A stretch of 64,000 nt of DNA from Loripinus fragilis (GCA_964019695.1 OZ026514.1:102762345-102826344), one strand, 5' to 3'; shown: positions 22,519 through 34,351, counted from the stretch's first letter. Notes: generated from the letters alone by a model not told the origin. Numbers and translations are program-made.

Positions 22519-24779
22519 ACACTTAAACACAGTTTTATCAGTACAATTGTATATGGCTGTCTGGAAAGTATAGCGCAGCAATGCAGTTCAGTTTTATCAG
22601 TACATTTGTATATGGCTGTCTGGAAAGTATAGCGCAGCAATGCAGTTATATCAATAGTTTACATCTGGAAAGTATAGGGCGTAAATGCAGTTTTATCAGT
22701 AGATTACATTTGTGTACAGCTGTTTGGAAAGTATAGCGCTTAAATGCAGCTTTATCAGTAGTTTACATTTGTGTACGGCTGTCTGTGTATAGCTGTCTCT
22801 AAAGTATAACACATAAATGTTTTATCAGTACATTTGTGTATTATTGACTCGAACGTTTAATGAGTAAACGCAGTTTTGTCAGCACATTTGTGTATGACTG
22901 TCTGGAAAATATAGCGCGTAAATGCAGTTTTATCAATAGTTTACATCTGGTAAGTAAAGGGCGTAAATGCAGTTTTATCAGTAGATTACATTTGTGTACA
23001 GCTGTTTGAAAAGTATAGCGCTTAAATGCAGCTTTATCAGTAGTTTACATTTGTGTACGGCTGTCTAGAAAGTATAATGCATAAATGCAGATTTATCAGC
23101 ACATTCTGAATAGAGTAAAGTGTAAACACGTTTATATCAGTACATTTGTGTACCACTGTCTAGTAAGTATAACATTTTAAGGCAGTTATATAGGCTGAAT
23201 CAGCATATTTGTGTATCTCTGTCTAGAAGGTAGACAGCGTCAACGCAGTTACGTGTATATCAGAACATTTGTGTACCACTGTATGGAAAGTAAATATGTA
23301 AATGCAGTTATAAATGCAGTAATATCAGTACATCAGTACATTTGTGTACGGCTGTCTAGAAAGTATAATGCGTATACGTAGTTTATCAGCACACTTGTGT
23401 ATTGCTGTCTGGTAATATTAACATGTAAATGCAGTTTTATCACCACATTTGTGTACCACTGTCGTGAAAATATAATGCGTAAACGCAGTTTTATCAGCAC
23501 ATCTGTGTATCGCTGTCTGCAAAGTATAAAGCGTAAACACAGTTTTATCAGCACATTTGTGTATCGCTGTGTGAAAATTATAACCTGTGAATGCAGTTTT
23601 ATCAGCACTTTGTGTGTCACTGTCTGGTAAGTATAATGGGTAAACTTAGTTTTATCAGCACATTTGTGTACCACTGTCTGGAAAGTATATTTGGGTAAAG
23701 TCAGTTTTATCAGCACGTTTTTGTATCGTTGTCTGGTAAGTATAACGGGTAAACTCAGTTTTATCAGAACATTTGTGTGTCATTGTCTGAAAAGTATAAC
23801 CAGTAAACGCAGTTTTATATGTACATTTGTTTATTGCTGTCTTGAAAGTATAACACGTAAATGCAGTTTTATCAGCACACTTGTGTATCGCTGTATGGAA
23901 AGTATAACGGGTAAACGCAGTTTTATCAGTACATTTGTTAATCCCTGTCTGGAAAGTATAATGTGTAAACATATTTTTATCAGCACATTTGTGTATCACT
24001 CGCTGTGTGAAAGTATAACGGGTAAATGCAGTTTTATCAGTACATTTGTGTATCGCTGTCTGGTAAGTAGAATGGGTAAACTCAGTTTTATTAGCACATT
24101 TGTGTATCACTGTCTGGTAAATATAATGGGTAAACTCAGTTTTATCAGTACATTTGTGTATCACTGTCTGGTAAGTTTAATGGGTAAACTCAGTTTTATC
24201 AGCACATTTGTGTTTATTGCTGTCTGGAAAGTATAAAGCCTGAACACAGTTTTAACAGTACATTTATGTATCGCTGTCTGGAAAGTATAACAGGTAAATG
24301 CAGTTTTAACAGCACCTGTGTTAATTGCTGTCTGGAAAGTATAACGTGTAAAGGCAGTTTTATCAGCACATTTGTGTATCGCTGTCTGGAAAGTATAACC
24401 TGTAAACGCAGTTTTATCAGCACATTTGTGTATCGCTGTCTGGAAAGTATAAAACGTAAATGCAGTTTTATCAGCACATTTGTGTATCGCTGTCTGGAAA
24501 GTATAACACGTAAATGCAGTTTTATCAGCACATTTGTGTATCGCTGTCTGGAAAGTATAACCTGTAAACGCAGTTTTATCAGCACATTTGTGTATCGCTG
24601 TCTGGAAAGTATAACACGTAAATGCAGTTTTATCAGCACATTTGTGTATTGCTGTCTGGAAAGTATAACCTGTAAACGCAGTTTTATCAGCACATTTGTG
24701 TATCGCTGTCTGGAAAGTATAACGCGTAAAGGCAGAGTTATCAGCACATTTGTGTATCGCTGTCTGGAAAGTATAACAT

Positions 24780-26200
24780 CTCTACATGATAATTTAAGGT
24801 TGTTTTAACTGCAGAAGAGCATACGGGTTATGTCTTTTGGGCGTTAGTGAGTAACAGAAAAATCATTTTCTCATTCCTCAACCCAAACATATGTTGTAGG
24901 TAGTCAAAAGAAACGGATGAATGAGACAAAAGACATGTAAGTGATGCAAACCATGAAAGTTTGATCGTTGGCGTCATTTTAAATTTGAAGGTGACTTCAC
25001 CAAGCAAAAACAAAAAAAGAAACGCAATGGCAAACTTATGGTCGTTTGGCATTAAAAATAAATGTTTTATATTATATGTCCTTGACTTGAGAGATATCAT
25101 TTTCCCATGTAAATAGCTGAATTACATGATCCTCTCTGCAAGACTGCTCTCAGCATTGGATCTTATCTTCATCACTCATTTGGGTTTGTTGTTGTGGTGG
25201 TGGTGGTGGTGGTGGTGGTGGTGGTGGTGGTGGTGGTGGTGGTTGTGGTATGGGAGCTCGGGGGGGGGGGGGCTCAACGAGATAGTTCACCTCATCGTGG
25301 GCCTTCTCCCGCCAGTCTTAAATTTAGACGGTTGTTTTCCTACGAGTCCGCACTAGCGGCCTACTTATTCATGCAGGATATCATATTTTCTTCCCGTATA
25401 ATTTCTTTAGGGACTTTTTTTATTTCGGTTGGAAACGCTGGGCAACACTGCTCTCTTGTGGGTTTAAATTAAAACTTATGTCATAACATTATGACAGTTT
25501 TATTAAGTGGTCAACTTGAATCGATTTATTGGCATTTTTACAGGCCAGATAGGTCAGTCACCGCAATCGCTTTTAATCACGGAAACATTGTAGCTGTATT
25601 TAATTTGCGGCAATTAACACGAACGAATGCTCAGATTTTTCTGATATACCAGAGCCACACCACATCAAGCGAAATGATATGACAGCGTTAACATAATAAG
25701 TTAGCAATCTACGCAATTTTCATTTGCAAATATTAGGTACATGTACATGCACATTGGCAACCTACAAACTCGATTTAGTAAACATAAAGCCAGCGCATTG
25801 GATTATTGTACTTATCGCGTAGGCGAGGAGCCTAGGCTAAGGCTCGATCCTCAGTGGCGAGCCTGAGCATATACACAGATGACGGCGAAGACTCTTGGTG
25901 TTCCAATGGCAAAAAATAACCGCCTTATTGATAGATCGCCTGACTACAAACCACCTTTTCATGTTGTCCAAACTCAAACTAAGTAAGCACTAATTAGAAA
26001 ACGGTTGACTCATGGGACTGAATACGTAATAATATCATAATAGCCTGCGAGTTTTAGGTAGTTTCCATATTCCGGACACGGCCAAATGCAAGAGCAATAA
26101 CCTCAGCACGCCTTAAAATATTAACATGAGATAATAAAATGTGCCATCAAATTAATGACTGTTTGATAAGCCTGCACACAGAGTCATGGAATAGACTGAG
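24780..26200. other. Gene-free stretch
   Basis: Holds the (TGG)n tract at 25194-25242 followed by a G-run at 25261-25272, and otherwise unique-looking AT-rich DNA. Open frames here (24828-25100 minus, 25126-25682 plus) lack domains or are microsatellite-driven. Confidence 0.5.
25194..25242. repeat. (TGG)n microsatellite
   Basis: About 16 trinucleotide units; 18 bases further on comes a G12 homopolymer at 25261. Polyvaline or polytryptophan frames across it are artefacts. Confidence 0.95.
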
Positions 26201-26210
26201 TCTAGATCTG

Positions 26211-26360
26211 GTCCCGATGTTATAAAACTTTTTTCATGCTCAACTCAACAGGGCATAGGATTTTGACTGCTCATACAGCTTATAAAATGTTGAAAAATTG
26301 TTGGCAGGATATAATTTCATGCTTACTCGAGTTGGGTGTGAAATAAAAGGCAACCCTTGG
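26211..26360. mobile_element. Foldback MITE, family F (copy 1, degenerate)
   Basis: GATGTTATAAAACTTTTTTC then ATGCTCAACTCAAC at the left; a degenerate inverse (TTTCATGCTTACTCGAGTTG) at the right. The family consensus is clearer at 29538-29774. Confidence 0.5.
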
Positions 26361-27426
26361 TAAAGACAAGTGCAAAACAAAACAAAAAACTCCAAACACA
26401 CAGGCTGTGTGTCATTTGTAAAATGTTTGTAGGCTATTTTCATCCAAAAGATTCAGATTTGCGCTCTACAAATTGTTACTGTTTTCTATCTCTTCTTAAA
26501 AAAATGATTATTGACAAAGCAAAATGTCTGCTAAACCCAATACCAACCATAAAGTGTTAATGCTATTGCGGTGAACATTTAATCGCCTCTGGACACAATT
26601 ATTAACGACTGAGGGCGCATGGAGTAGATTGAATTGGAAAAGTAAATAATGTAATAATTGCTATAATGTGGGTGTGTCATTGCCACGTTCTATACAACAT
26701 GAGAAATGTCATTGACCAACCGGACTATTGAACGTCGGGGTCGAACTGACCAGTTTGTACTTTAAAGTATCTTATTACTCAGCCGCAGAGTTTAGAAATC
26801 CACCGCGCATTGTTTTTTTAAGGTATTGAAAACTCCTACTGTTTTGCAAGTAGTATTTTTACCATGTTGACAGCGATTCATAGCAGTTCTCGAGTTGTTG
26901 ATTATTTCATGCCCAATTAAACTAAGCGTGAATTTAAATTGGCTAAGCAAAACTTAAATGCTGAAAAATATTGGTATTGCTTTTAAACTCAGCTGCTAGT
27001 TAATGTTGAAATGATGCCATCAATAGTTGGTATTTTAATATTCATGAGCAAAATAAATGTCATGCTTAGTTGAATTGAGCATGAAAAAATGTCTTATAAT
27101 CCTGGACTCAGGTCTCGAGGCTATATAACATTTTATGCTCAACTCAACTTAGCATGTCATTTATCATGCTCATGAAACAATTGTTGGCATATTGAGATTT
27201 ATAAGCATGTTAAATACATCTGAGAAGTTGAGAGCAAGAACAGTCTTTTTCCGCATTTAAGATTTTATGTGCAGTTCGAATTCCATGCACAGTTGAGATG
27301 AACATGAAATAGTATGAAAAATAAATTAGCAAATAAATATTTTTCTCCGAAATAATTGCGAAACCTGAAAGCGTCACTGTGTACCATATCATAAAACCAG
27401 GGCCCAGGCTATAAACATTTATTTTT

Positions 27427-27545
27427 ATTTGATTCTTTGCGTCCCAGTCCACACATTTTCAGTTAGGTCAAGACGTGTCGTCCTTGGTTAAATCAGGCAA
27501 GGATTATTTTGTCTTGCTCAATCACAGTGACGTCGGTTAGGTACA
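27427..27545 (-). mobile_element. SINE family S1, partial
   Basis: Tail and body only (TTGATTCTTTGCGTCCCAGT, AAGACGTGTCGTCCTTGG, TGTCTTGCTCAATCACAGTG). The tRNA-like head is missing. It is inserted in family F sequence. Confidence 0.65.
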
Positions 27546-27577
27546 CGTACATACTCACGAGGTTTTTATTTGTCCTG

Positions 27578-29345
27578 GTTATAAAATTGAAAATGCCAAC
27601 ATTTGTTGGCATTTTCAATTTTATAACCAGAACAAGTGACATCTCCTGTATTTCTTAAGCCAAGAACATTGTCCCATTTGTTTGTATTCTGCTGTGTATG
27701 AAGATTACAAAGTTCATGCTCAAGTCAATTTTATAACCAGAACAAATGACATTTCCAGTTGTTCTAAAGCAAGAAGATTGTCCCGTTTGTTAGTATTCTG
27801 CTGTGTATAAAGATTACAAATTTTATGCTCAAGTAAATCTTATAACCAGAACAAGTGGCATTTTCTGTTGTTTTAAGCAAAAACAATATCCAATTTTTTG
27901 TATTCTGCTGTGTATGGAGATTACAAATTTCATGCTCAATTCAATTTTATAACCAGAACAAATAGCATTTCCTGTTGTTCTAAAGCCAAGAACATTGTTC
28001 CAATTGTTTGTATTCTGCTGTGTATGAAGATTACAAATTCCATGCTCAAATCAATTTTATAACCAGAACAAATGACGTTTCCTGTTGTTCTAAAGCAAGA
28101 ACATTGCCCCATTTGTTTGCATCCTGCTGTGTATGAAGATTACAAATTTCATGCTCAAGTCAATTTTGTAACCAGAACAATTGACCTTTCCAGTTGTTCT
28201 ATGCAAGAACATTGTCCCGTTTGTTTGTAATCTGTTGTGTATCAAGATTACAAATTTCATGGTCAGGTCAGTTTTATAACCATAAAAAATGACATTTCCT
28301 GTTGCTCTAAAGCAAGAGCATTGTCCCGTTTGTCTGTATTCTGCTCTATATAAAGATTACATGTTTCATGCTCAATTCATTTTTATAACCAGAACAAATG
28401 ACAATTCCTGTTGCTCTAAAGCATGAACATTGTCCCATTTGTTTCTATCCTGCTGTGTATAAAGACAACATATGTCATGCTCAAGTCAATTTTATAACCA
28501 GAACAAATGACATTTCCAGTTGTTCTAAAGCAAGAACATTGCCCCATTAGTTTGTATTTTGCTGTGTATAAAGATTACAAATTTCATGTTCAAGTCAATT
28601 TTATAACCAGAACAAATGATATTTCCAATTGTTCTAAAGCAAGAACATTGCCCCATTAGTTTGTATTCTGCTGTGTATGAAGATAACAAATTTCATGCTC
28701 AATTCAATTTTATGACCATAACAAATTACATTTCCTGTTGTTCAAAAGCAAGAACATTGCCCCATTTGTTTGTATTCTGCTGTGTATGAAGATAACAAAT
28801 TTCATGCTCAATTCAATTTTATGACCATAACAAATTACATTTCCTGTTGTTCAAAAGCAAGAACATTGCCCCATTTGTTTGTATTCTGCTGTGTATGAAG
28901 ATAACAAATTTCATGCTCAATTCAATTTTATGACCATAACAAATTACATTTCCTGTTGTTCAAAAGCAAGAACATTGCCCCATTTGTTTGTATTCTGCTG
29001 TGTATGAAGATAACAAATTTCATGCACAATTCAATTTTATGACCATAACAAATTACATTTCCTGTTGTTCAAAAGCAAGAACATTGCCCCATTTGTTTGT
29101 ATTCTGCTGTGTATGAAGATAACAAATTTCATGCTCAATTCAATTTTATGACCATAACAAATTACATTTCCTATTGTTCAAAAGCAAGAACATTGCCCCA
29201 TTTGTTTGTATTCTGTTATTTATGAAGATAACAAATTTCATGCTTAAGTCAGTTTTATTACCAGAACAAATGACAGTTTCAATTGTTCAAAAGCTAGAAC
29301 ATTGTCCCATTTGTATATATTCTGCTGTATACGAAGATCACAAAT
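27578..29345. repeat. 109-bp tandem array, about 16 units
   Basis: Unit words: TTTATAACCAGAACAAATGA, CATTTCCTGTTGTTCTAAAG, CAAGAACATTGCCCCATTTG and TATTCTGCTGTGTATGAAGA. Units at 28690-29210 are nearly identical to each other (recent expansion), while outer units are diverged. The left end begins with an inverted start of the unit, forming a hairpin with arms of about 27 bp at 27576-27631. Confidence 0.9.
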
Positions 29346-29537
29346 GATATGCTCAAGTCAGTTGAGCATGAATAAAGTTTATAGCCTCAAGGCCTGTGGT
29401 TTAGAGGATTAACCCTATCCCCTTCTGACTTTTCTTCAATGTTTAAAACTAGCAGCAGCGCTATGGCGCATAACACTTTCCAAATGCGATTAGCACTGGA
29501 TAGATGTCGAGTAGAAGTAGACCCTAGACCCAACTTG

Positions 29538-29774
29538 CCCCGAGGTTATAAACTTTTTCATGCTTAACTCAACTGAGAACGAAATTTTAACTGCTCAAAA
29601 AAAAACTAAAATATCAACAAATGAAGAAGTTTTTATTAATTTTTTTAAGTCTCTCAGATGTATTTACCATGCTAATAAATGTTAAAATGCCAACAATTGT
29701 TGGCATTTTAACATTTATGAGCAGGATAAATTTCGTGCACAACTCATGGAGAAAGTTTTTTTAACCTCAAGGCC
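29538..29774. mobile_element. Foldback MITE, family F (copy 3)
   Basis: CGAGGTTATAAACTTTTTCA at the left and TTTTTTTAACCTCAAGGCC at the right, with a perfect central palindrome ATGTTAAAATGCCAACAATT and its complement. This is the clearest copy of the family. Confidence 0.7.
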
Positions 29775-30080
29775 TGGCCCTGCTGGATGTTACTTATTTA
29801 TTATGTTCCTGTTATGGATTTTGTTTTACTTTTTACTTAAAGACTGAAATTGCTAAATGTAAGACCAAAATGTAAGTCATTGTGTTTGTATTGAACGAGT
29901 TGTATTGTACTACAAATCGCGATTATAAATATGGGCGAATGGAATGCTTAAACTTGAACTGAATACTCTAAAAGGAACATTCCAAATTTATCTCTGAAAT
30001 ATGTGCGGCCAAATTCTTGTCTGTGCAATACTCGTACCATTGTTTTCTTATCAAATATGTGCTATAACTTTAGAAAAATA

Positions 30081-30238
30081 CCCAGCCAGGCCACAGTATC
30101 GGACCATGGTGGTCCGCCAGCGTAACGCCATATAAAATGCGAGTGGCTACACAGTAAACATCTACCGGGCCATCATCTGCCCGACTGCGAAACGTTACGC
30201 TGGCGGACCACCATGGTTCCATACTGTGTGCTGGTTGG
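30081..30238. mobile_element. Inverted-repeat MITE with 47-bp arms
   Basis: The arm at 30081-30127 (CCAGCCAGGCCACAGTATCG, GTGGTCCGCCAGCGTAACG) is complementary with few mismatches to 30191-30238. A diverged fragment lies at 15338-15440. Non-coding. Confidence 0.7.
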
Positions 30239-30354
30239 ATTCGCTGGCTGACCGATCGTGGCCCGCTTTTAGATGTTCTATCAACTGGTTCCTATCAACA
30301 TTTTAACAAGGCGATCAATTTTCTCAGGAGTTCAAACTTTTTTATGAATATCTT

Positions 30355-30418
30355 GAGGTTAGATTCAGTAACGATCATTTCCCTCTGATGGGAAATGATC
30401 GTTACTGAACCTAACCTC
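30355..30418. repeat. Hairpin with 29-bp arms
   Basis: GAGGTTAGATTCAGTAACGA...GGGAAATGATCGTTACTGAA with one mismatched pair and a 6-nt loop. No flanking duplication was seen. Confidence 0.75.
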
Positions 30419-30937
30419 ATAGCTACGTCCAGAGAGCCTAGTATGTGTCTTTGTTTGTTCCAGATTGTAATAAAAGTACAGAGGATCTCACAATGTCATC
30501 ATCGGTTCCTTATCGCAGAAGTATTGACATGCCAGAATGCATGTACACTAAAAAGGTCTGTCAAAAGTGTTGCTATGTTTCACATCCAGGGGAGGACGGT
30601 TGTTGGCGGTTCACTTTTAATACAATGATGCTTCTCTGGCCTCTGAAGTTCCATATATGCCAATGTTTGAAAACGTACCCTATCGCAACATGTACATTTT
30701 TTTCATGGATATATGCTTGCAAGAAGAATATCGCATTGAAGCAAAAACACAGCCATTGCATGAGAACTCACAAAACTGGCATTTTGTTATCATACTACTA
30801 GTTTCCGATGATGTAGGTTCTCAATATTTGCCAAGATTCTACAAATGCATATCATTTGGGTTGACTTTTCGTCCTCTGGTTTTTGTTGTTGTTTTTTTTT
30901 ACCATAAACATTTTTAATATTCGTAAAATTCTTTAAA

Positions 30938-31052
30938 GAATATCATTAGAATCAGATTAGGTCCGACATTTTGTCGGGCCTGGTCTGGGTCCAAACTGTT
31001 TGGAAAGGTTATCAGCAGATGACGAAAATGGCCACTAAAAGGTAAAAAGTTA
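30938..31052 (-). mobile_element. Foldback MITE, family M1 (partial, reverse)
   Basis: Retains the hairpin core (GTCCGACATTTTGTCGGGCC) and the arm AAACTGTTTGGAAAGGTTAT. The other half is missing. Confidence 0.6.
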
Positions 31053-31341
31053 AATGCTATCCAAGAGTCTCCCCCTCTCACATTATTTTGTTTCTTTTTA
31101 AAAAAAGAATTTACATGGCCTTATGATACGAATACCTTGACTTACTTACCGGAGATAAATAGTGCCACTGAACTTGGTAACCCTTGGTAATCAGAGGACG
31201 GCCATCATCACTTATCATCACCTAGATGTCAAAATAAGATTGATAAAACCTACTTTTTTAATAAAATGAAATCAATTCACCCCCAGCAAGGACATGTGTG
31301 TCAGTCGATTTCGGTAATTAACTACTTATCGCATATGTGGC

Positions 31342-31342
31342 C

Positions 31343-31373
<31 letters not shown>
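31342..31373. repeat. (CA)n microsatellite
   Basis: About 16 dinucleotide units. Confidence 0.95.
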
Positions 31374-31375
<2 letters not shown>

Positions 31376-31402
31376 ATTGATGGTTCACTAGCAATCTCTA
31401 AA

Positions 31403-31545
31403 CCACCATTACCTACTATAGCACGAAATACCTCGTGATGTGCAAGGTCTACACTGATGTAGGTGGTATAAAATAGATATACCATGTTTGTCCACCTGTA
31501 CGTAAGATAATCCAGGTACAGGCGGACAGCCCATGGTATAACTAT
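31403..31545. mobile_element. Palindromic MITE, family P (copy 2)
   Basis: Contains AAGGTCTACACTGATGTAGG, TATACCATGTTTGTCCACCT, GTACGTAAGATAATCC and the inverse arm. Best matched, reversed, by 63296-63465. Confidence 0.6.
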
Positions 31546-31657
31546 TACATAGCCGCTCAAAAATTACAAGTGAAATATGACATAGAGAAGGATAAGCTCT
31601 GCATTCCTTTTAATCGTTTATGTTTACAGATGTTGGATGCAGTCCTAACATTTTATT

Positions 31658-31960
31658 TCAAAAAGGTTTCAGTTGATCATCTTTTCTTGGAAGAATATAT
31701 GACATACAAAGGTTCACTTCCACATTAAGCACCACACACTCAAGATCCTCATTTTTACACTCTTGAATTTTTTTCCACCATACATTACAAGTTTGACTGA
31801 TTCACAATAACAGCAACCCACCATGACAACTTCCCAGCCTTGGCCTTGTAAAGATTTTCCAGTCTCTGAATTTGATAGGTGTGTCCTTGCTTTCCCAGGT
31901 CTCATTTAAACACAAAAAGTCAATATCATACCTATCAACCAACTCATAGAGGTCATTTTG
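31658..31960 (-). pseudogene. LINE endonuclease fragment (non-LTR retrotransposon)
   Basis: The minus-strand frame reads YELVDRYDIDFLCLNETWES, then KDTPIKFRDWKIFTRPRLGS and CHGGLLLL. A TGA stop follows, and the frame continues with NEDLECVVLNVEVNLCMSYI and LPRKDDQLK. The order fits an apurinic-like endonuclease domain of a LINE: the D-I-D-F-L-C-L-N-E-T-W block, a GG turn, and a later LE-V-V-L-N strand. That enzyme nicks target DNA to prime reverse transcription. Only about 100 codons of this domain remain. It has an internal stop and no reverse transcriptase was found nearby, so it is a dead fragment. The clade is not assigned. Family identification is from memory of LINE proteins, not from a search. 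Confidence 0.65.
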
Positions 31961-32576
31961 GCTGTATAGAAGGATTCAATAAAAGAAACTTCATAATTCA
32001 TGGTTTATATAAGTATATATACGCTCAGAAGTCTACTGTTGTTTTTGCATTATAAAATACACCCTAAATGTTCTCAAAAATGACAAAACGGTTGGAAAAT
32101 GAGATGAATCTGATTTTTGCTTTCATCCACAGTTAGCACAACTAATCCTGACTTTCACAATCCTCTCTTCCAGAATTGACACACCGTGATGATTCAGACA
32201 AGCCTTGCCAATATGATCAAAACGACCACTTTTTCCATCTCTCAGGCTCAACTGAAGTATTTTTTGTTTTGTCCCTGGAATATTGATGCCTTTTCTTCAG
32301 GCCTCCTGTCTTGAAATGTCACTCATAAAACAGGCAGTAATCTTCCCGATCTTGAGTACTTTAACATGTGAACACTTTTAACTAATTTTCCACTGGTATG
32401 TATGACCATTAAAGTGACGATTCGTATAGGGTAACTGGAATGTTTTTGCATGTATGCGGTGTAAGTATTTTAACTTTACACTTCTACTGCTTCCATTGAC
32501 CCAAAATTACCTTTGGGAAATTTAAGCGTTTTGTTTATAATTTCACGTGTGGTGAACTCTCAGGTTGAACTAATTA

Positions 32577-33003
32577 TGTCTCCCCTGTCAGGGTCGGGGA
32601 AACATATTTTTTCTACTTATGTCTGTCGGTCTGACTATCCGTCACAAAATCTTGTGAACACAACTCCTCCTTTAGTTTAAGCCAAATCTTTTTGATGTTT
32701 TGCAGGTGTTTTCGTCAAGGTCTGAAGATGTGCATGCCATTTTGTTGTAATCTTCTGATTAGTTTTTGTTCTTTTTTGCAGTTCGAACTTAGTCATGTTT
32801 GGGCTTAAAGCATTTAGACACTGGGCATCTTGTGAACACCTCCTACAGTTTTAGCCGAATCTTTTTTTTTGAAACTTGCATGTGTTCTTGTCAAAGTATG
32901 CAGATGTGCATGAGGTGTAGCTGTAATCCTCAGATTAATTTTTGTCATTTCTTTCGCAGTTTAAACTTGGTCGTTTTTCTTTGGCTCCACTTCTACCAAA
33001 GCA
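32577..33003. repeat. Degenerate repeat T, left portion
   Basis: Two imperfect copies of a segment with TCTTGTGAACACAACTCCTC, AGGTCTGAAGATGTGCAT and AGTTTGAACTTAGTC-like words. It is broken at 33003 by a TIR element and resumes at 34352. Confidence 0.6.
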
Positions 33004-34351
33004 TACGAGGAGCATTTGGAAAGTTCGTCGTAGCATGGCATCATAACTCCACAAATGTATTGATTAAATGCTATCGAATAATACATTTTAGAAACTAGAA
33101 TTCAACGGCTATTTGATAGTAAGATTTTTGTCGAAAAAGAACTTGACGCACACGTGCAGCGCATACTCGAAATGAGTAGGGTTTTATACACTGGCGGAAA
33201 TTTTAAGCAAAATGTTAGGAAAAAATCGAAGGAAAATTGGGTACCATATATTACGATGACGATTTGTCAAGTTAACGGTTTTGGTGCCAACTTATTCTTT
33301 ATTAAAATATATTAAGCGATCACTGCTTACATGACTTACACCTTTACATGATGACTAGTGGAGAAATGGTAAACTTTCAAAAATGGGACTTTTGGTTATC
33401 TTTTTATACTTTTACTATACATGTAAAGTGTCACAACAGGAACACGAAATATGCCTATAGAGTATATGGTTTGTTTTATTTGTAGCGATTGAAGTATAAA
33501 AAACATTTCATAGCAAAAAAATGTTAAATTTGTTTCGTTCTGTATTCAAGAAAGTTAATCCTCATAACACTGCCCATACTTTTCGAAAAGTGGGTGGGAT
33601 AACTCAACCCCATATATTTTGTCGAAGGCATAATAAGTTCTTATCGTATCACGTTAACCTACACAAAATCGATTAATAACTATTCTCAAGGCATTCTTAC
33701 TCTTTTGTTTACTACTGTTTTCAGTAGTATCAGAACGTCAACTCATAGCTAAACTCATTCTGTCCCACTGGTAGATTTTAAGAGTTATCTTCCCTGTGTT
33801 CTGGTTTACAAAATTTCTTTTGGTTTCAATACAAAGCACACAAGGTGTGCTTGACAAAAATACTAACGTAAGGCATGTTAAAACTACTGTTGGTTATATA
33901 TTTTCAAAATATGTGCATTGTGACATGCGATTTATAGTCGTAAAATTAAACGCATTGCTTTGCTTTCTAAACAAATTTGGTATTGCTATCCCAGTATTTA
34001 GTTATAAGAAACAACGAATTTGCTCATTACTTAAAAATGACTTTACCAGATGGAGGCCTACCAAATGGTACGAAATTATCTAATTTCATCAGGTAGTGTT
34101 AATGTTCTGCACACTTCTCAAGAGGTAAAAAGTTACCTATTCGATTGAAATTATGCTTTTTTCCAGTATACAAACAGTACATGTACTCACAATAATATTG
34201 TTCGTGTCTGCATTATAACATCCTCATGAAATGTAAGTCATAACATAGGGGAAAGATGGCAGTTTAAAATGATAACAAGCATGAATGGGTTTGTTAATTG
34301 GTTATTGAGATAAACGACCAGGCTACGTACTTTCCGAATGCCCCTCGTATA
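33004..34351. mobile_element. Mariner-like TIR element, about 1.35 kb
   Basis: The left end TACGAGGAGCATTTGGAAAG and the right end (inverse of TACGAGGGGCATTCGGAAAG) are inverted and extend about 30 bp. The right border reads TATA, consistent with a TA duplication. Total size equals that of a typical mariner, and the terminal sequence is mariner-like. However, no D,D34D-type transposase could be recognised in any frame, so it is either decayed or non-autonomous. The host repeat T continues on both sides, and the other T copies show the unoccupied site. Confidence 0.6.

Larger units (their letters stand above)
19160..24779. repeat. 54-bp minisatellite, about 5.6 kb
   Basis: Roughly 97 units whose consensus includes GTAAACGCAGTTTTATCAGC, ACATTTGTGTATCGCTGTCT and GGAAAGTATAAC. 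Units at 24360-24770 are the most uniform and those at 22530-23300 the most diverged. Near the left end a higher-order unit of about 188 bp is repeated (near 19243 and 19431). Because 54 is a multiple of three, frames on both strands stay open for up to 190 codons, but they are repeat shadows. It is interrupted by a MITE and a tiny hairpin. Confidence 0.95.
27110..29395. mobile_element. Family F foldback element(s) carrying a 109-bp array
   Basis: The left end (AGGTCTCGAGGCTATATAAC, TTTATGCTCAACTCAACTTA) is inverted relative to the right end (GTTGAGCATGAATAAAGTTT, ATAGCCTCAAGGCCT). A second, internal left-type end (GGGCCCAGGCTATAAAC) at about 27403 shows that more than one copy is nested or abutted here. 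No coding capacity. Confidence 0.5.

Noticed and set aside
20085..24808. Long open frames (up to 190 codons) with an 18-residue period on both strands
   Set aside because: They are produced by the 54-bp minisatellite, are open in opposing strands and break irregularly; nothing indicates translation.
30445..30801. 118-codon cysteine-rich open frame
   Set aside because: Codon pattern and composition look random, other frames overlap it on both strands, and no zinc-finger spacing is consistent.
31930..32330. A second LINE or zinc-knuckle gene upstream of the endonuclease fragment
   Set aside because: About 50 open codons ending in a CANCG word are suggestive, but no domain could be established.
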